15,815 bases of DNA from assembly GCA_946183095.1 (NCBI GenBank), contig CAMHBE010000012.1, positions 1 to 15,815 of the forward strand, read 5' to 3'. A model generated the notes under the pieces. The model was not told where the DNA came from. It saw nothing but the letters and a program-made list of their open reading frames with translations, and ran no database searches. Both the position numbers and the translations under genes were made by a program. This document shows positions 6,609-14,004 of the stretch, one piece after another (position 1 is the stretch's first letter; every line of letters starts with the position of its first letter). The DNA is from an uncultured Clostridia bacterium. GTDB taxonomy: Bacteria > Bacillota > Clostridia > Oscillospirales > Ruminococcaceae.

Positions 6609-8038
6609 CGGGCTTTGTGTATATCATCGGTGCAGGCTGCGGCGCGGTTGACCTCATCACGCTGCGCGGGCTGAACGCACTGAAAAAGTGTGATACGGTG
6701 GTCTATGACGCGCTCATTGACACGGAACTGCTGACATACGCATCAGACGGAGCGGAGCTTATCTCTGTCGGCAAGCGGGCTGCCGCACATTCCGCAAAAC
6801 AGGAGAACATCAATGCCCTGCTTGTTGAAAAAGCGCTTGCGGGACACACGGTAGCGCGGCTCAAAGGCGGCGACCCGTTCGTGTTCGGACGCGGCGGCGA
6901 GGAGATCGCTGAGCTGCAAAAGCGCGATATCCCGTTCTCTGTGATACCGGGGATATCGTCGTGTACCGCAGTCCCGGAGCTTGCGGGAATACCCGTCACA
7001 CACCGGAACGTGAGCCGTGCGTTTCACGTCATTACCGCGCATACGGCGGACGGCGAGCGTGATTTTTCCCGGTACGCGGCACTTGACGGAACGCTCGTTT
7101 TTCTCATGGGGCTTGGCGCACTGCCGGAGATATCGGCGGGACTGGTTCGCGGCGGGATGTCTCCGGAAACTCCCGCGGCTGTAATAAGCGAGGGCGGGAC
7201 GGCACAGCAGAAAGCGGTGCGGGGAACTCTCGCGGATATAGCGGAAAAAGCGGCGGGAATGACGGCTCCGGCAGTGATATCCGTCGGTGAGACTGCGGCA
7301 TTCGTCTTTTCGTGCAGTTCACAGCCGGGTGCGCTTTCAGGCGTTTCGGTGACTGTCACCGGCACGGAAAGGTTTACCGCGAAACTCGCGGGACTTCTTG
7401 GATCGGACGGCGCGATCGTCAGACGGTACAGCCACCTGCGGATAGTCAGAAAGCAGGTGATACCGCCGCTTGAGGGGTATGGCTGCATAGCATTTACAAG
7501 CTCATACGGCGCGGAGATGTTCATTCGTCACTGCAAAGAAGATCGCATAGACCTGCGCTCTCTCGCAGGCGTGAAGATAGCCGCTGTCGGGAGCGGGACT
7601 GCCGGAACACTCGCGGATAACGGACTGACTGCGGACATAGTTCCGGACAGGTTCACGGTTACCGACCTTGCGGACGCGATAGCCGACAGCGCACCCGGAA
7701 AGGTGCTGCTGCTGCGGGCGGCTCTCGGTTCGGAACAGCTTGCGGAGCGGCTTGCAAAGCGGAATGTAAGTTTCGGCGATGTTAAGATATATGATACCGT
7801 GCGCAGACCGGGAATGCCGGCAGAGCACGCCGATACCGACTACATCGTGTTCGGCAGTACCTCCGGAGTGCGGCAATATTTTGAGGGCGGAAGCACGATA
7901 TCCGGCAGAACAAAGACAGTCTGCATAGGAGCGCAGACTGCGGAGACTGCAAAAAAATATACCGACAGCGTGATCATCACCGCCGACCCGCATACGGCGC
8001 AGGGCGCGGCGGCTGCAATAAAAGGAGACAGAAAATGA
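6605..8038 (+). CDS. cobA: uroporphyrinogen-III C-methyltransferase / uroporphyrinogen-III synthase fusion (CobA-HemD)
   Basis: A 477-residue two-enzyme fusion. Residues about 1-235 are the S-adenosylmethionine-dependent methyltransferase that converts uroporphyrinogen III to precorrin-2. They show [14 protein letters not shown] near the N-terminus (usual form GAGPGDPxLLTLRG), [16 protein letters not shown] from Arg85, and [22 protein letters not shown]. Residues about 243-477 form the HemD domain that cyclises hydroxymethylbilane; it has low conservation, as usual, but shows [10 protein letters not shown] and [12 protein letters not shown]. Translation starts at GTG 6605, overlapping the hemC stop (GTGA), with only a weak binding site, so coupling is likely. 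The fusion carries the intermediate from linear tetrapyrrole to the siroheme/cobalamin branch and is common in Clostridia. Confidence 0.94.
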   Translation: MTGFVYIIGAGCGAVDLITLRGLNALKKCDTVVYDALIDTELLTYASDGAELISVGKRAAAHSAKQENINALLVEKALAGHTVARLKGGDPFVFGRGGEEIAELQKRDIPFSVIPGISSCTAVPELAGIPVTHRNVSRAFHVITAHTADGERDFSRYAALDGTLVFLMGLGALPEISAGLVRGGMSPETPAAVISEGGTAQQKAVRGTLADIAEKAAGMTAPAVISVGETAAFVFSCSSQPGALSGVSVTVTGTERFTAKLAGLLGSDGAIVRRYSHLRIVRKQVIPPLEGYGCIAFTSSYGAEMFIRHCKEDRIDLRSLAGVKIAAVGSGTAGTLADNGLTADIVPDRFTVTDLADAIADSAPGKVLLLRAALGSEQLAERLAKRNVSFGDVKIYDTVRRPGMPAEHADTDYIVFGSTSGVRQYFEGGSTISGRTKTVCIGAQTAETAKKYTDSVIITADPHTAQGAAAAIKGDRK

Positions 8039-9000
8039 GAAGGTTCAGAAGACTTCGCTCAAGTGAGGAAATACGCTCACTCGTTCGCGAAACAAGGCTC
8101 GATAAAGGCGAACTCATATATCCGATCTTTGTCATCGAGGGAGAGGATATCAGGGCTCCCGTCCCGTCTATGCCGGGGATATACCAATGGTCGCCCGACC
8201 GTATTGACGAGGAGCTTGACAGGGTCGATAAAAGCGGTATCGCGGGACTTCTGATATTCGGCATACCCGCACATAAGGACGAGAAAGCGACCGAAGCGTA
8301 CAGCGAAAACGGCATCACACAGCGCACGATACGACATATAAAGGAGAAATATCCGCGGCTGCCGGTCATAGCGGATGTCTGCCTGTGCGAATACACTTCA
8401 CACGGGCATTGCGGAGTTGTCTGCGGTCATGAGATAGCGAACGACAAAACTCTCCCGCTGCTCTCAAAAATGGCGGTCAGCCTTGCAGATGCCGGAGCGG
8501 ATATCATAGCGCCGTCTGATATGATGGACGGGCGGGTGGCTGCAATAAGAAAAGCGCTCGATGAAAGCGGTCACATCAACACGCCGATAATGTCCTACAG
8601 CGCGAAGTTCGCGTCGGGCTACTATTCGCCGTTTCGTGACGCGGCGCAGTCCGCTCCCGCATTCGGCGACAGGAGGACTTATCAGATGGACCCCGCAAAC
8701 GGGCGTGAGGCGCTCCGTGAGATAGCCGATGACATCGACGAGGGCGCGGATATGGTAATGGTCAAGCCGGCGCTCGCTTACCTCGATGTGCTTCGGGCAG
8801 CCCGTGACCGCTTTGACCTCCCGATAGCTGCGTACAACGTCAGCGGTGAATACAGCATGGTTAAGGCTGCCGCGGCGAACGGCTGGATAGACGAAAAGCG
8901 GATAGTGCTCGAAAACCTGACTGCGATAAAACGCGCCGGAGCGGACATCATTATCACATATCACGCGCTCGATGCGGCAAGGTGGATCGACGAACAATGA
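8035..9000 (+). CDS. hemB: 5-aminolevulinate dehydratase (porphobilinogen synthase), zinc type
   Basis: Condenses two 5-aminolevulinate molecules into porphobilinogen. The 321-residue protein has the two Schiff-base lysines, Lys191 in [17 protein letters not shown] and Lys244 in [12 protein letters not shown]. It also has the zinc site Cys116, Cys118 and Cys126 in [14 protein letters not shown], so it belongs to the zinc-dependent class rather than the Asp-rich magnesium class. It begins with [19 protein letters not shown], the usual family start. AGGAG at 8023-8027 lies 7 nt before the ATG, which overlaps the previous stop (ATGA at 8035-8038). Confidence 0.97.
   Translation: MRRFRRLRSSEEIRSLVRETRLDKGELIYPIFVIEGEDIRAPVPSMPGIYQWSPDRIDEELDRVDKSGIAGLLIFGIPAHKDEKATEAYSENGITQRTIRHIKEKYPRLPVIADVCLCEYTSHGHCGVVCGHEIANDKTLPLLSKMAVSLADAGADIIAPSDMMDGRVAAIRKALDESGHINTPIMSYSAKFASGYYSPFRDAAQSAPAFGDRRTYQMDPANGREALREIADDIDEGADMVMVKPALAYLDVLRAARDRFDLPIAAYNVSGEYSMVKAAAANGWIDEKRIVLENLTAIKRAGADIIITYHALDAARWIDEQ
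8979..8985 (+). promoter_or_regulatory. ribosome binding site fixing the hemL start
   Basis: AAGGTGG lies 11 nt before ATG 8997, inside hemB. It supports 8997 over the in-frame GTG at 8982, which overlaps this site and would add five residues absent from the family N-terminus. Confidence 0.5.
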
Positions 9001-10277
9001 AAACGGAAATATCACATAAGCTGTTTGAACAGGCGAAAACGCTCATGCCGGGCGGAGTGAACAGCCCTGTCCGCGCGTTCGGGAGCGTAGGGCGCGAACC
9101 GCTGTATATCGGAAGCTCACGCGGTGACAGGATAACCGACGCTGACGGGAATGAGTACATCGACTACGTCTGCTCGTGGGGACCCGACATTCTCGGTCAC
9201 GCGCACCCGGCTGTCATCGAAGCGGTGAAGAGTGCGTGTGAAAACGGGCTGACATACGGTGCGTGCCACGAGGGCGAGGTCATACTCGCCGAAAAGATAA
9301 AGTCGCATTTCCCGTCAATGGAGCTGCTGCGGCTGGTGAACTCCGGCACGGAAGCGGTGATGAGCGCGGTGCGCGCCGCACGGGGCTTCACAGGACGCGA
9401 CAGGATAGTGAAGTTCGAGGGATGTTATCACGGACATTCCGACGGACTGCTCGTAAGGGGCGGTTCGGGACTGCTCACAAACTCCGTTCCCGACAGCGCG
9501 GGAGTTCCCGCGGGCTTCACGGATAACACGCTGCTTGCAAGGTTCAATGACCCGGATTCGGTACAGGCACTGTTCGGGCGTTATCCGGACAGTATCGCCG
9601 CGGTGATCGTCGAGCCATGTGCAGCGAATATGGGCGTTGTGCCGCCGAAGGACGGTTTTTTGCAGTCGCTTCGTGACATTACGGAAAAGTACGGTGCGCT
9701 GCTGATATTCGACGAAGTGATAACGGGATTCCGGCTGTCAGCAGGCGGCGCACAGGAGCTTTACGGCATAAAGCCCGATATGACCGCGCTCGGCAAGATA
9801 GTCGGCGGGGGAATGCCACTCGCGGCATACGGCGGAAAACGTGAGATAATGGAGCACGTCGCACCTCTCGGCGCTGTATATCAGGCGGGAACGCTCTCGG
9901 GTAATCCGATAGCGACGGCTGCCGGGACAGCGCAGATTACCGGGATAGAAAACACCCCCGATCTGTACCCGGAACTTGAAAGAAAGAGCGCGGTGCTTGA
10001 AAATGCCGCAAGAAAAGCGGGACTTAATGTGAACAGGTGCGGATCGCTGATGACGGTGTTTTTTACGGATGCACGGGTCGCTGACTACGAAACTGCGCTG
10101 ACTGCAAACAGAGAGGAGTATGCGAGTTTTTTTTCGTACCTGCTGGATAACGGCATCTACGCAGCTCCGTCACAGTTTGAGGCGATGTTCGTTTCATACG
10201 CGCACACCGATGAAGATATAGCAAAAACAGCAGAAATGATCGCACATTACAGGAAGGAGAACAGATATGGCAGTTGA
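8997..10277 (+). CDS. hemL: glutamate-1-semialdehyde 2,1-aminomutase
   Basis: Pyridoxal-phosphate enzyme that turns glutamate-1-semialdehyde into 5-aminolevulinate, completing the C5 route begun by HemA. The 426-residue protein has the family N-terminus with [15 protein letters not shown], the motif [19 protein letters not shown], cofactor-binding Asp239 in FDEVITGFR, and the Schiff-base lysine Lys267 in [18 protein letters not shown]. Length agrees with the E. coli enzyme (426). The ATG overlaps the hemB stop (ATGA at 8997-9000). The 3' end overlaps the sulfite reductase gene by 11 nt and contains that gene's strong binding site. Confidence 0.97.
   Translation: MKTEISHKLFEQAKTLMPGGVNSPVRAFGSVGREPLYIGSSRGDRITDADGNEYIDYVCSWGPDILGHAHPAVIEAVKSACENGLTYGACHEGEVILAEKIKSHFPSMELLRLVNSGTEAVMSAVRAARGFTGRDRIVKFEGCYHGHSDGLLVRGGSGLLTNSVPDSAGVPAGFTDNTLLARFNDPDSVQALFGRYPDSIAAVIVEPCAANMGVVPPKDGFLQSLRDITEKYGALLIFDEVITGFRLSAGGAQELYGIKPDMTALGKIVGGGMPLAAYGGKREIMEHVAPLGAVYQAGTLSGNPIATAAGTAQITGIENTPDLYPELERKSAVLENAARKAGLNVNRCGSLMTVFFTDARVADYETALTANREEYASFFSYLLDNGIYAAPSQFEAMFVSYAHTDEDIAKTAEMIAHYRKENRYGS
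10251..10260 (+). promoter_or_regulatory. strong ribosome binding site of the sulfite reductase gene
   Basis: AGGAAGGAGA lies 6 nt before ATG 10267, inside the hemL coding end. It is among the strongest Shine-Dalgarno sites in the window and marks the change from cofactor genes to the reductases. Confidence 0.7.
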
Positions 10278-11130
10278 TTACTCAACACTCAAAAAAGGCG
10301 GATTTATGCGCCAGAAGCAAAAAGACAATTTCTCGCTGCGATTACGCGTTGTCGGCGGCAACGTCACTGCGGAGCAGCTCGCGAAGATAGCGGAGGTAGC
10401 CGAAAAATACGGCGACGGTCACGTTCATCTGACCTCGCGCCAGAGCATCGAGATACCGTTCATCAAGCTCGCTCAGATAGACGAAGTGAAGAACGCTCTC
10501 GCCGAGGGTGATGTACAGCCCGGAGTCTGCGGTCCCCGGGTGCGCACCATTACCGCCTGTCAGGGAAGCGCTGTATGCCCCGGCGGGTGCATCGACACCT
10601 ACGAGCTTGCAAAAGAGCTTGACGAGCGGTACTACGCGCGTGAGCTCCCGCACAAGTTCAAATTCGGCATAACCGGCTGTCAGAACAACTGTCTCAAAGC
10701 GGAGGAAAACGACCTCGGCATAAAGGGCGGTCTGAAGGTGAGCTGGAAGGAGCAGGACTGCATACATTGCGGCGTGTGCGAAAAGGTCTGTCGGGCGCAG
10801 GCGATAACCGTGCAGGACGGCAGGATCTCTGTTGACGAGGGCAGATGCAACTTCTGCGGACGGTGTGTGAAGTCCTGCCCGACAGACGCGTGGGACTCTG
10901 TCAGCGGCTACATCGTATCATTCGGCGGGCTGTTCGGAAACAGCATCGCAAAGGGCGAGCCGATAGTTCCGTTCATCGAGGATCACGACGCGCTCATGAG
11001 AGTATGCGACGCGGCGATAGAGTTCTTCGCGGAGAATGCAAGACCCAGCGAGCGTTTTCGTTTCACGCTCGACCGGGTGGGTCATGACAAGTTCCGCGAA
11101 GTGATACTGAAAGCGATAAACGAGAAATGA
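10267..11130 (+). CDS. single-subunit siroheme sulfite reductase with 2x[4Fe-4S] ferredoxin domain (AsrC-like)
   Basis: Probably reduces sulfite to sulfide. The 287-residue protein has an N-terminal ferredoxin-like half-domain with HVHLTSRQSIEIP (about 53-65). The siroheme-[4Fe-4S] site is canonical: Cys98-X5-Cys104 in TACQGSAVC and Cys138-X3-Cys142 in GCQNNC. An inserted two-cluster ferredoxin module follows, Cys165/168/171/175 and Cys194/197/200/204; the first cluster ends CRA rather than the usual CP. The C-terminus contains the FRFTLDRVGHDKF segment. This layout matches AsrC, the catalytic subunit of anaerobic sulfite reductase, and small archaeal Dsr-like proteins, but no AsrA or AsrB gene is present. 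It may take electrons directly from ferredoxin. Nitrite reduction is possible for the fold; the neighbours argue for sulfite. Confidence is high for the family, moderate for the substrate. Confidence 0.88.
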   Translation: MAVDYSTLKKGGFMRQKQKDNFSLRLRVVGGNVTAEQLAKIAEVAEKYGDGHVHLTSRQSIEIPFIKLAQIDEVKNALAEGDVQPGVCGPRVRTITACQGSAVCPGGCIDTYELAKELDERYYARELPHKFKFGITGCQNNCLKAEENDLGIKGGLKVSWKEQDCIHCGVCEKVCRAQAITVQDGRISVDEGRCNFCGRCVKSCPTDAWDSVSGYIVSFGGLFGNSIAKGEPIVPFIEDHDALMRVCDAAIEFFAENARPSERFRFTLDRVGHDKFREVILKAINEK

Positions 11131-12782
11131 AGACCGAAAGAATAAAGACCGATATACTCATCATCGGCGGAGGGACTGCGGGCTGTTATGCGGCGGTGAC
11201 GGCTGCCGAAAACTCAGACAAGCAGATACTTATATGCGAAAAGGCGCACGTCAGGAGAAGCGGCTGCCTCGCTGCGGGAGTGAACGCGCTCAACGCGTAT
11301 ATCACCGAGGGCAGAACTCCGAGGGATTACGCCGATTACTGCATGAACGATGCGGCGGGGATAGCTCGGGAAGACCTGCTGCTCACCATGTCCGAGCGGC
11401 TGAACGCTGTCACGGAGAGACTTGAAAAAGAAGGGCTGGTCATTCTCAAAGACGAGCATGGAAAATACGTCACCCGCGGGAACCGCAACATCAAGATAAA
11501 CGGTGAGAACATCAAGCCGCTGCTTGCGGGAATGGCGGAGCGTCAGCCGAACGTGAGCATTTTGAACCGCGTGAACATCATCGACATCGACGTTGCCGAC
11601 GACCGCGTGAACGGCGCGTTCGGCATCGGCATTGAGAACGGCACCTTCTATGTTATCGAAGCGTCTGCCGTTCTTATCGCAACGGGCGGTGCGGCAGGGC
11701 TCTACAAGCCGAACGATCCCGGCTTTTCACGGCACAAGATGTGGTACTGCCCGTTCAATACCGGCGCCGGCTATGCTATGGGGATCCGTCACGGCGCGGA
11801 GATGACGACGTTCGAGATGCGCTTTATCGCTCTGCGCTGCAAAGACACGATAGCACCGACCGGAACGCTTGCTCAGGGGGTAGGTGCAAAGCAGATAAAC
11901 TCTCTCGGTGAGGTCTATGAGCAGAAGTACGGACTGACGACCTCGGAGCGCGTTTACGGTACAGTCGCGGAGAATGCGGCGGGCAGAGGACCCTGCTTCC
12001 TGCAAACGAAAGGCATCACAAAGGAGCAGGAACAGTCCCTTCTCAAAGCCTACCTCAATATGGCACCGTCGCAGACACTTCACTGGACAGAAAGCGGCGA
12101 ACTGCCGAGCGAATACAACGTTGAGATCGAAGGCACGGAGCCGTACATTGTCGGCGGGCATACCGCAAGCGGCTTCTGGGTCGATACCGACCGCGCCACC
12201 ACAATAAAGGGTCTGTACGCGGCGGGAGACGTTTCCGGCGGCGCACCGCAGAAGTATGTCACCGGCGCGCTTGCCGAGGGCGAGATAGCCGCGCTTGCAA
12301 TGCTGAACTATCTCGGAAACGCCGTGCGGGGAAGTATTTCCGAAGAGAGCATTTCCGCGCACGAAAAAGAGATATCGGTGTCTCTCGGAAATTCCGGCAG
12401 CCCTTATACAGCGGAACAGCTCGAAGAAGCGATGCAGACCGTGATGGACAGTTACGCGGGCGGGATAAAGACGAACTACCGCTTCTCGGAGAAAAGTCTC
12501 GGTATCGCCGACCGCAGGATAGTGCAGCTGCAAGCTCTTTCGGACAGACTACACGCTGACGATATGCAGGAGCTTATGCACATTTACGAGCTGCGGGAAA
12601 GGCTCACCGTCTGCCGCACGGTAATAGCGCACCTTAAAGCCCGGCATGAAACACGCTGGCACTGCTTTGCCGAAAATACCGACTATCCGGAGCGTGATGA
12701 CGAACGTTGGAACGTGTTTGTAAACTCCCGCTTCGTGAACGGCGAGACCGAGATCATTTTAAGGAGAGTGAGCGGCAGTTGA
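11127..12782 (+). CDS. aprA: adenylylsulfate reductase alpha subunit-like flavoprotein (AprA-like)
   Basis: FAD subunit expected to reduce adenylylsulfate (APS) to sulfite and AMP, with the ferredoxin-like partner encoded next. The 551-residue protein has the dinucleotide fold IIGGGTAGC (Gly14, Gly16, Gly19), RRSGCLAAGVNALNAYI near residues 43-58, a second FAD region IATGGAAGLYKPN, FEMRFIALRCKD with Arg232 and Arg237, and GGHTASGFW with His345. Arg and His at such places bind APS in characterised AprA. The C-terminus keeps the Apr-type ETRW...DYPERDDERWNVFVNSRF segment, which separates it from succinate dehydrogenase or fumarate reductase flavoproteins. It is about 90-100 residues shorter than AprA of sulfate reducers such as Archaeoglobus (about 640). 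ATGA overlap with the upstream gene. Its place with CysDN suggests an assimilatory role. Confidence 0.88.
   Translation: MKTERIKTDILIIGGGTAGCYAAVTAAENSDKQILICEKAHVRRSGCLAAGVNALNAYITEGRTPRDYADYCMNDAAGIAREDLLLTMSERLNAVTERLEKEGLVILKDEHGKYVTRGNRNIKINGENIKPLLAGMAERQPNVSILNRVNIIDIDVADDRVNGAFGIGIENGTFYVIEASAVLIATGGAAGLYKPNDPGFSRHKMWYCPFNTGAGYAMGIRHGAEMTTFEMRFIALRCKDTIAPTGTLAQGVGAKQINSLGEVYEQKYGLTTSERVYGTVAENAAGRGPCFLQTKGITKEQEQSLLKAYLNMAPSQTLHWTESGELPSEYNVEIEGTEPYIVGGHTASGFWVDTDRATTIKGLYAAGDVSGGAPQKYVTGALAEGEIAALAMLNYLGNAVRGSISEESISAHEKEISVSLGNSGSPYTAEQLEEAMQTVMDSYAGGIKTNYRFSEKSLGIADRRIVQLQALSDRLHADDMQELMHIYELRERLTVCRTVIAHLKARHETRWHCFAENTDYPERDDERWNVFVNSRFVNGETEIILRRVSGS
12761..12766 (+). promoter_or_regulatory. 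ribosome binding site fixing the aprB start
   Basis: AAGGAG lies 12 nt before TTG 12779, within the end of the aprA-like gene. No in-frame ATG exists upstream of the first cysteine cluster at a sensible distance, so this site supports a TTG start. Confidence 0.5.
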
Positions 12783-13093
12783 GTATTGAGATAGATAAGC
12801 TGAAATGTATCGGCTGCGGTAAATGCCGCGATGTCTGCCCCGGAACGCTCATCGCGCTCGACAGTGACCGCCGCGCTTATATAAAATACCCGCGTGACTG
12901 CTGGGGCTGCACGAGCTGTATAAAGGAATGTCCCGTGTATGCCATACGGTTCTTTCTCGGCGCGGATATGGGCGGTATGGGAAGCCGTATGCATACGGAA
13001 ATGAACGGTGATATACTCGACTGGCTCATAGAAAAGCCGGACGGTGAGACTGTGAAAATATCCGTCGACACAAGAGAATCAAACAAATATTAG
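12779..13093 (+). CDS. aprB: adenylylsulfate reductase beta subunit-like 2x[4Fe-4S] ferredoxin (AprB-like)
   Basis: Electron-transfer partner of the AprA-like flavoprotein. The 104-residue protein begins (M)SIEIDKLKC and carries two four-cysteine clusters, [13 protein letters not shown] and [13 protein letters not shown], each with C-X2-C-X2-C-X3-C spacing. A tail of about 55 residues follows, containing [23 protein letters not shown], which resembles the AprB tail that wraps onto AprA and argues against a generic ferredoxin. It is shorter than AprB of sulfate reducers (about 150 residues). The start is TTG at 12779, overlapping the aprA stop (TTGA). The frame is also open upstream to an ATG at 12707, but that would lie inside aprA and give a tail unlike the family. 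The start is less certain than the identity. Confidence 0.85.
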   Translation: MSIEIDKLKCIGCGKCRDVCPGTLIALDSDRRAYIKYPRDCWGCTSCIKECPVYAIRFFLGADMGGMGSRMHTEMNGDILDWLIEKPDGETVKISVDTRESNKY

Positions 13094-13096
13094 GAG
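13092..13096 (+). promoter_or_regulatory. ribosome binding site of cysD
   Basis: AGGAG lies 8 nt before ATG 13105 and overlaps the aprB-like stop codon by two bases. Confidence 0.65.
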
Positions 13097-13104
13097 ATGA
13101 TGTT

Positions 13105-14004
13105 ATGCCAGAATTATCGCATCTTGACGAGCTTGAAGCAGAAGCGGTCTACATAATCCGCGAAGTTGCCGCGGAGTGCGAAAAGCCCGTGATGCTCTAC
13201 TCTATCGGAAAGGACAGCTCGGTGATGCTGCATCTTGCGCTGAAAGCGTTCTATCCCGAGAAGCCGCCGTTCCCGTTCCTGCACGTCAATACGACATGGA
13301 AATTCAGGGAAATGATAAATTTTCGCGACGAGACAGCAAAAAAACTCGGTATCGAGATGATCGAATACATCAACGAGGACGGAGTGAAGCAGGGCATAAA
13401 CCCCTTCGATCACGGCGCGGCTTACACCGATATTATGAAAACACAGGCGCTCAGGCAGGCGCTCGACAAGTACGGCTTCACCGCGGCGTTCGGCGGCGGG
13501 AGACGTGATGAGGAGAAGTCCCGCGCCAAGGAGCGCATTTTCTCGTTCCGAAGCGCGTCTCACGCGTGGGATCCGAAGAACCAGCGCCCGGAGATGTGGA
13601 AGCTCTACAACACGAAGATCAACAAGGGTGAGAGCATACGCGTGTTCCCGATATCAAACTGGACGGAAAAAGATATATGGCAGTACATTCGCCGCGAGAA
13701 CATCGACATCGTGCCCCTGTATTTCGCCGCAGTGCGTCCGGTGGTGGAGCGCGACGGGAACATCATAATGGTAGATGACGAGAGGTTCCCGCTCCGGGAG
13801 GGCGAGGTGCCGCAGATGAAGTCGGTGCGTTTCCGCACACTCGGATGTTACCCGCTTACCGGCGGTATAGAGAGCACCGCGTCAACGCTTGACGAGATAA
13901 TCGAAGAAACTCTTGCGAGCGTCGAATCCGAGCGCACTTCCCGCGTTATCGACAACGAGGCTGCGGGAAGTATGGAACGCAGAAAGAGAGAGGGGTATTT
14001 CTGA
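13105..14004 (+). CDS. cysD: sulfate adenylyltransferase subunit 2 (CysD)
   Basis: Catalytic subunit of the heterodimeric ATP sulfurylase, which makes adenylylsulfate from ATP and sulfate. The 299-residue protein is the normal length for the family (302 in E. coli). It has the PP-loop [10 protein letters not shown] (33-42), [12 protein letters not shown], and [16 protein letters not shown] (129-144). These are followed by the conserved [24 protein letters not shown] and [16 protein letters not shown] segments. It is one of the PAPS-reductase-like ATP pyrophosphatase fold proteins, but these motifs fit CysD rather than CysH. The stop shares one base with the cysN start (TGATG), as expected for an obligate complex. 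Confidence 0.97.
   Translation: MPELSHLDELEAEAVYIIREVAAECEKPVMLYSIGKDSSVMLHLALKAFYPEKPPFPFLHVNTTWKFREMINFRDETAKKLGIEMIEYINEDGVKQGINPFDHGAAYTDIMKTQALRQALDKYGFTAAFGGGRRDEEKSRAKERIFSFRSASHAWDPKNQRPEMWKLYNTKINKGESIRVFPISNWTEKDIWQYIRRENIDIVPLYFAAVRPVVERDGNIIMVDDERFPLREGEVPQMKSVRFRTLGCYPLTGGIESTASTLDEIIEETLASVESERTSRVIDNEAAGSMERRKREGYF

Noticed and set aside
11727..12533. Minus-strand open frame of about 268 codons opposite aprA
   Set aside because: Cys/Arg/His-rich composition typical of antisense translation; the plus-strand frame has clear Apr-family motifs over the same bases.
13105..14004. PAPS reductase (CysH) in place of CysD
   Set aside because: [26 protein letters not shown] and the adjacent cysN fit CysD; the C-terminal ECGLH motif of CysH is absent.
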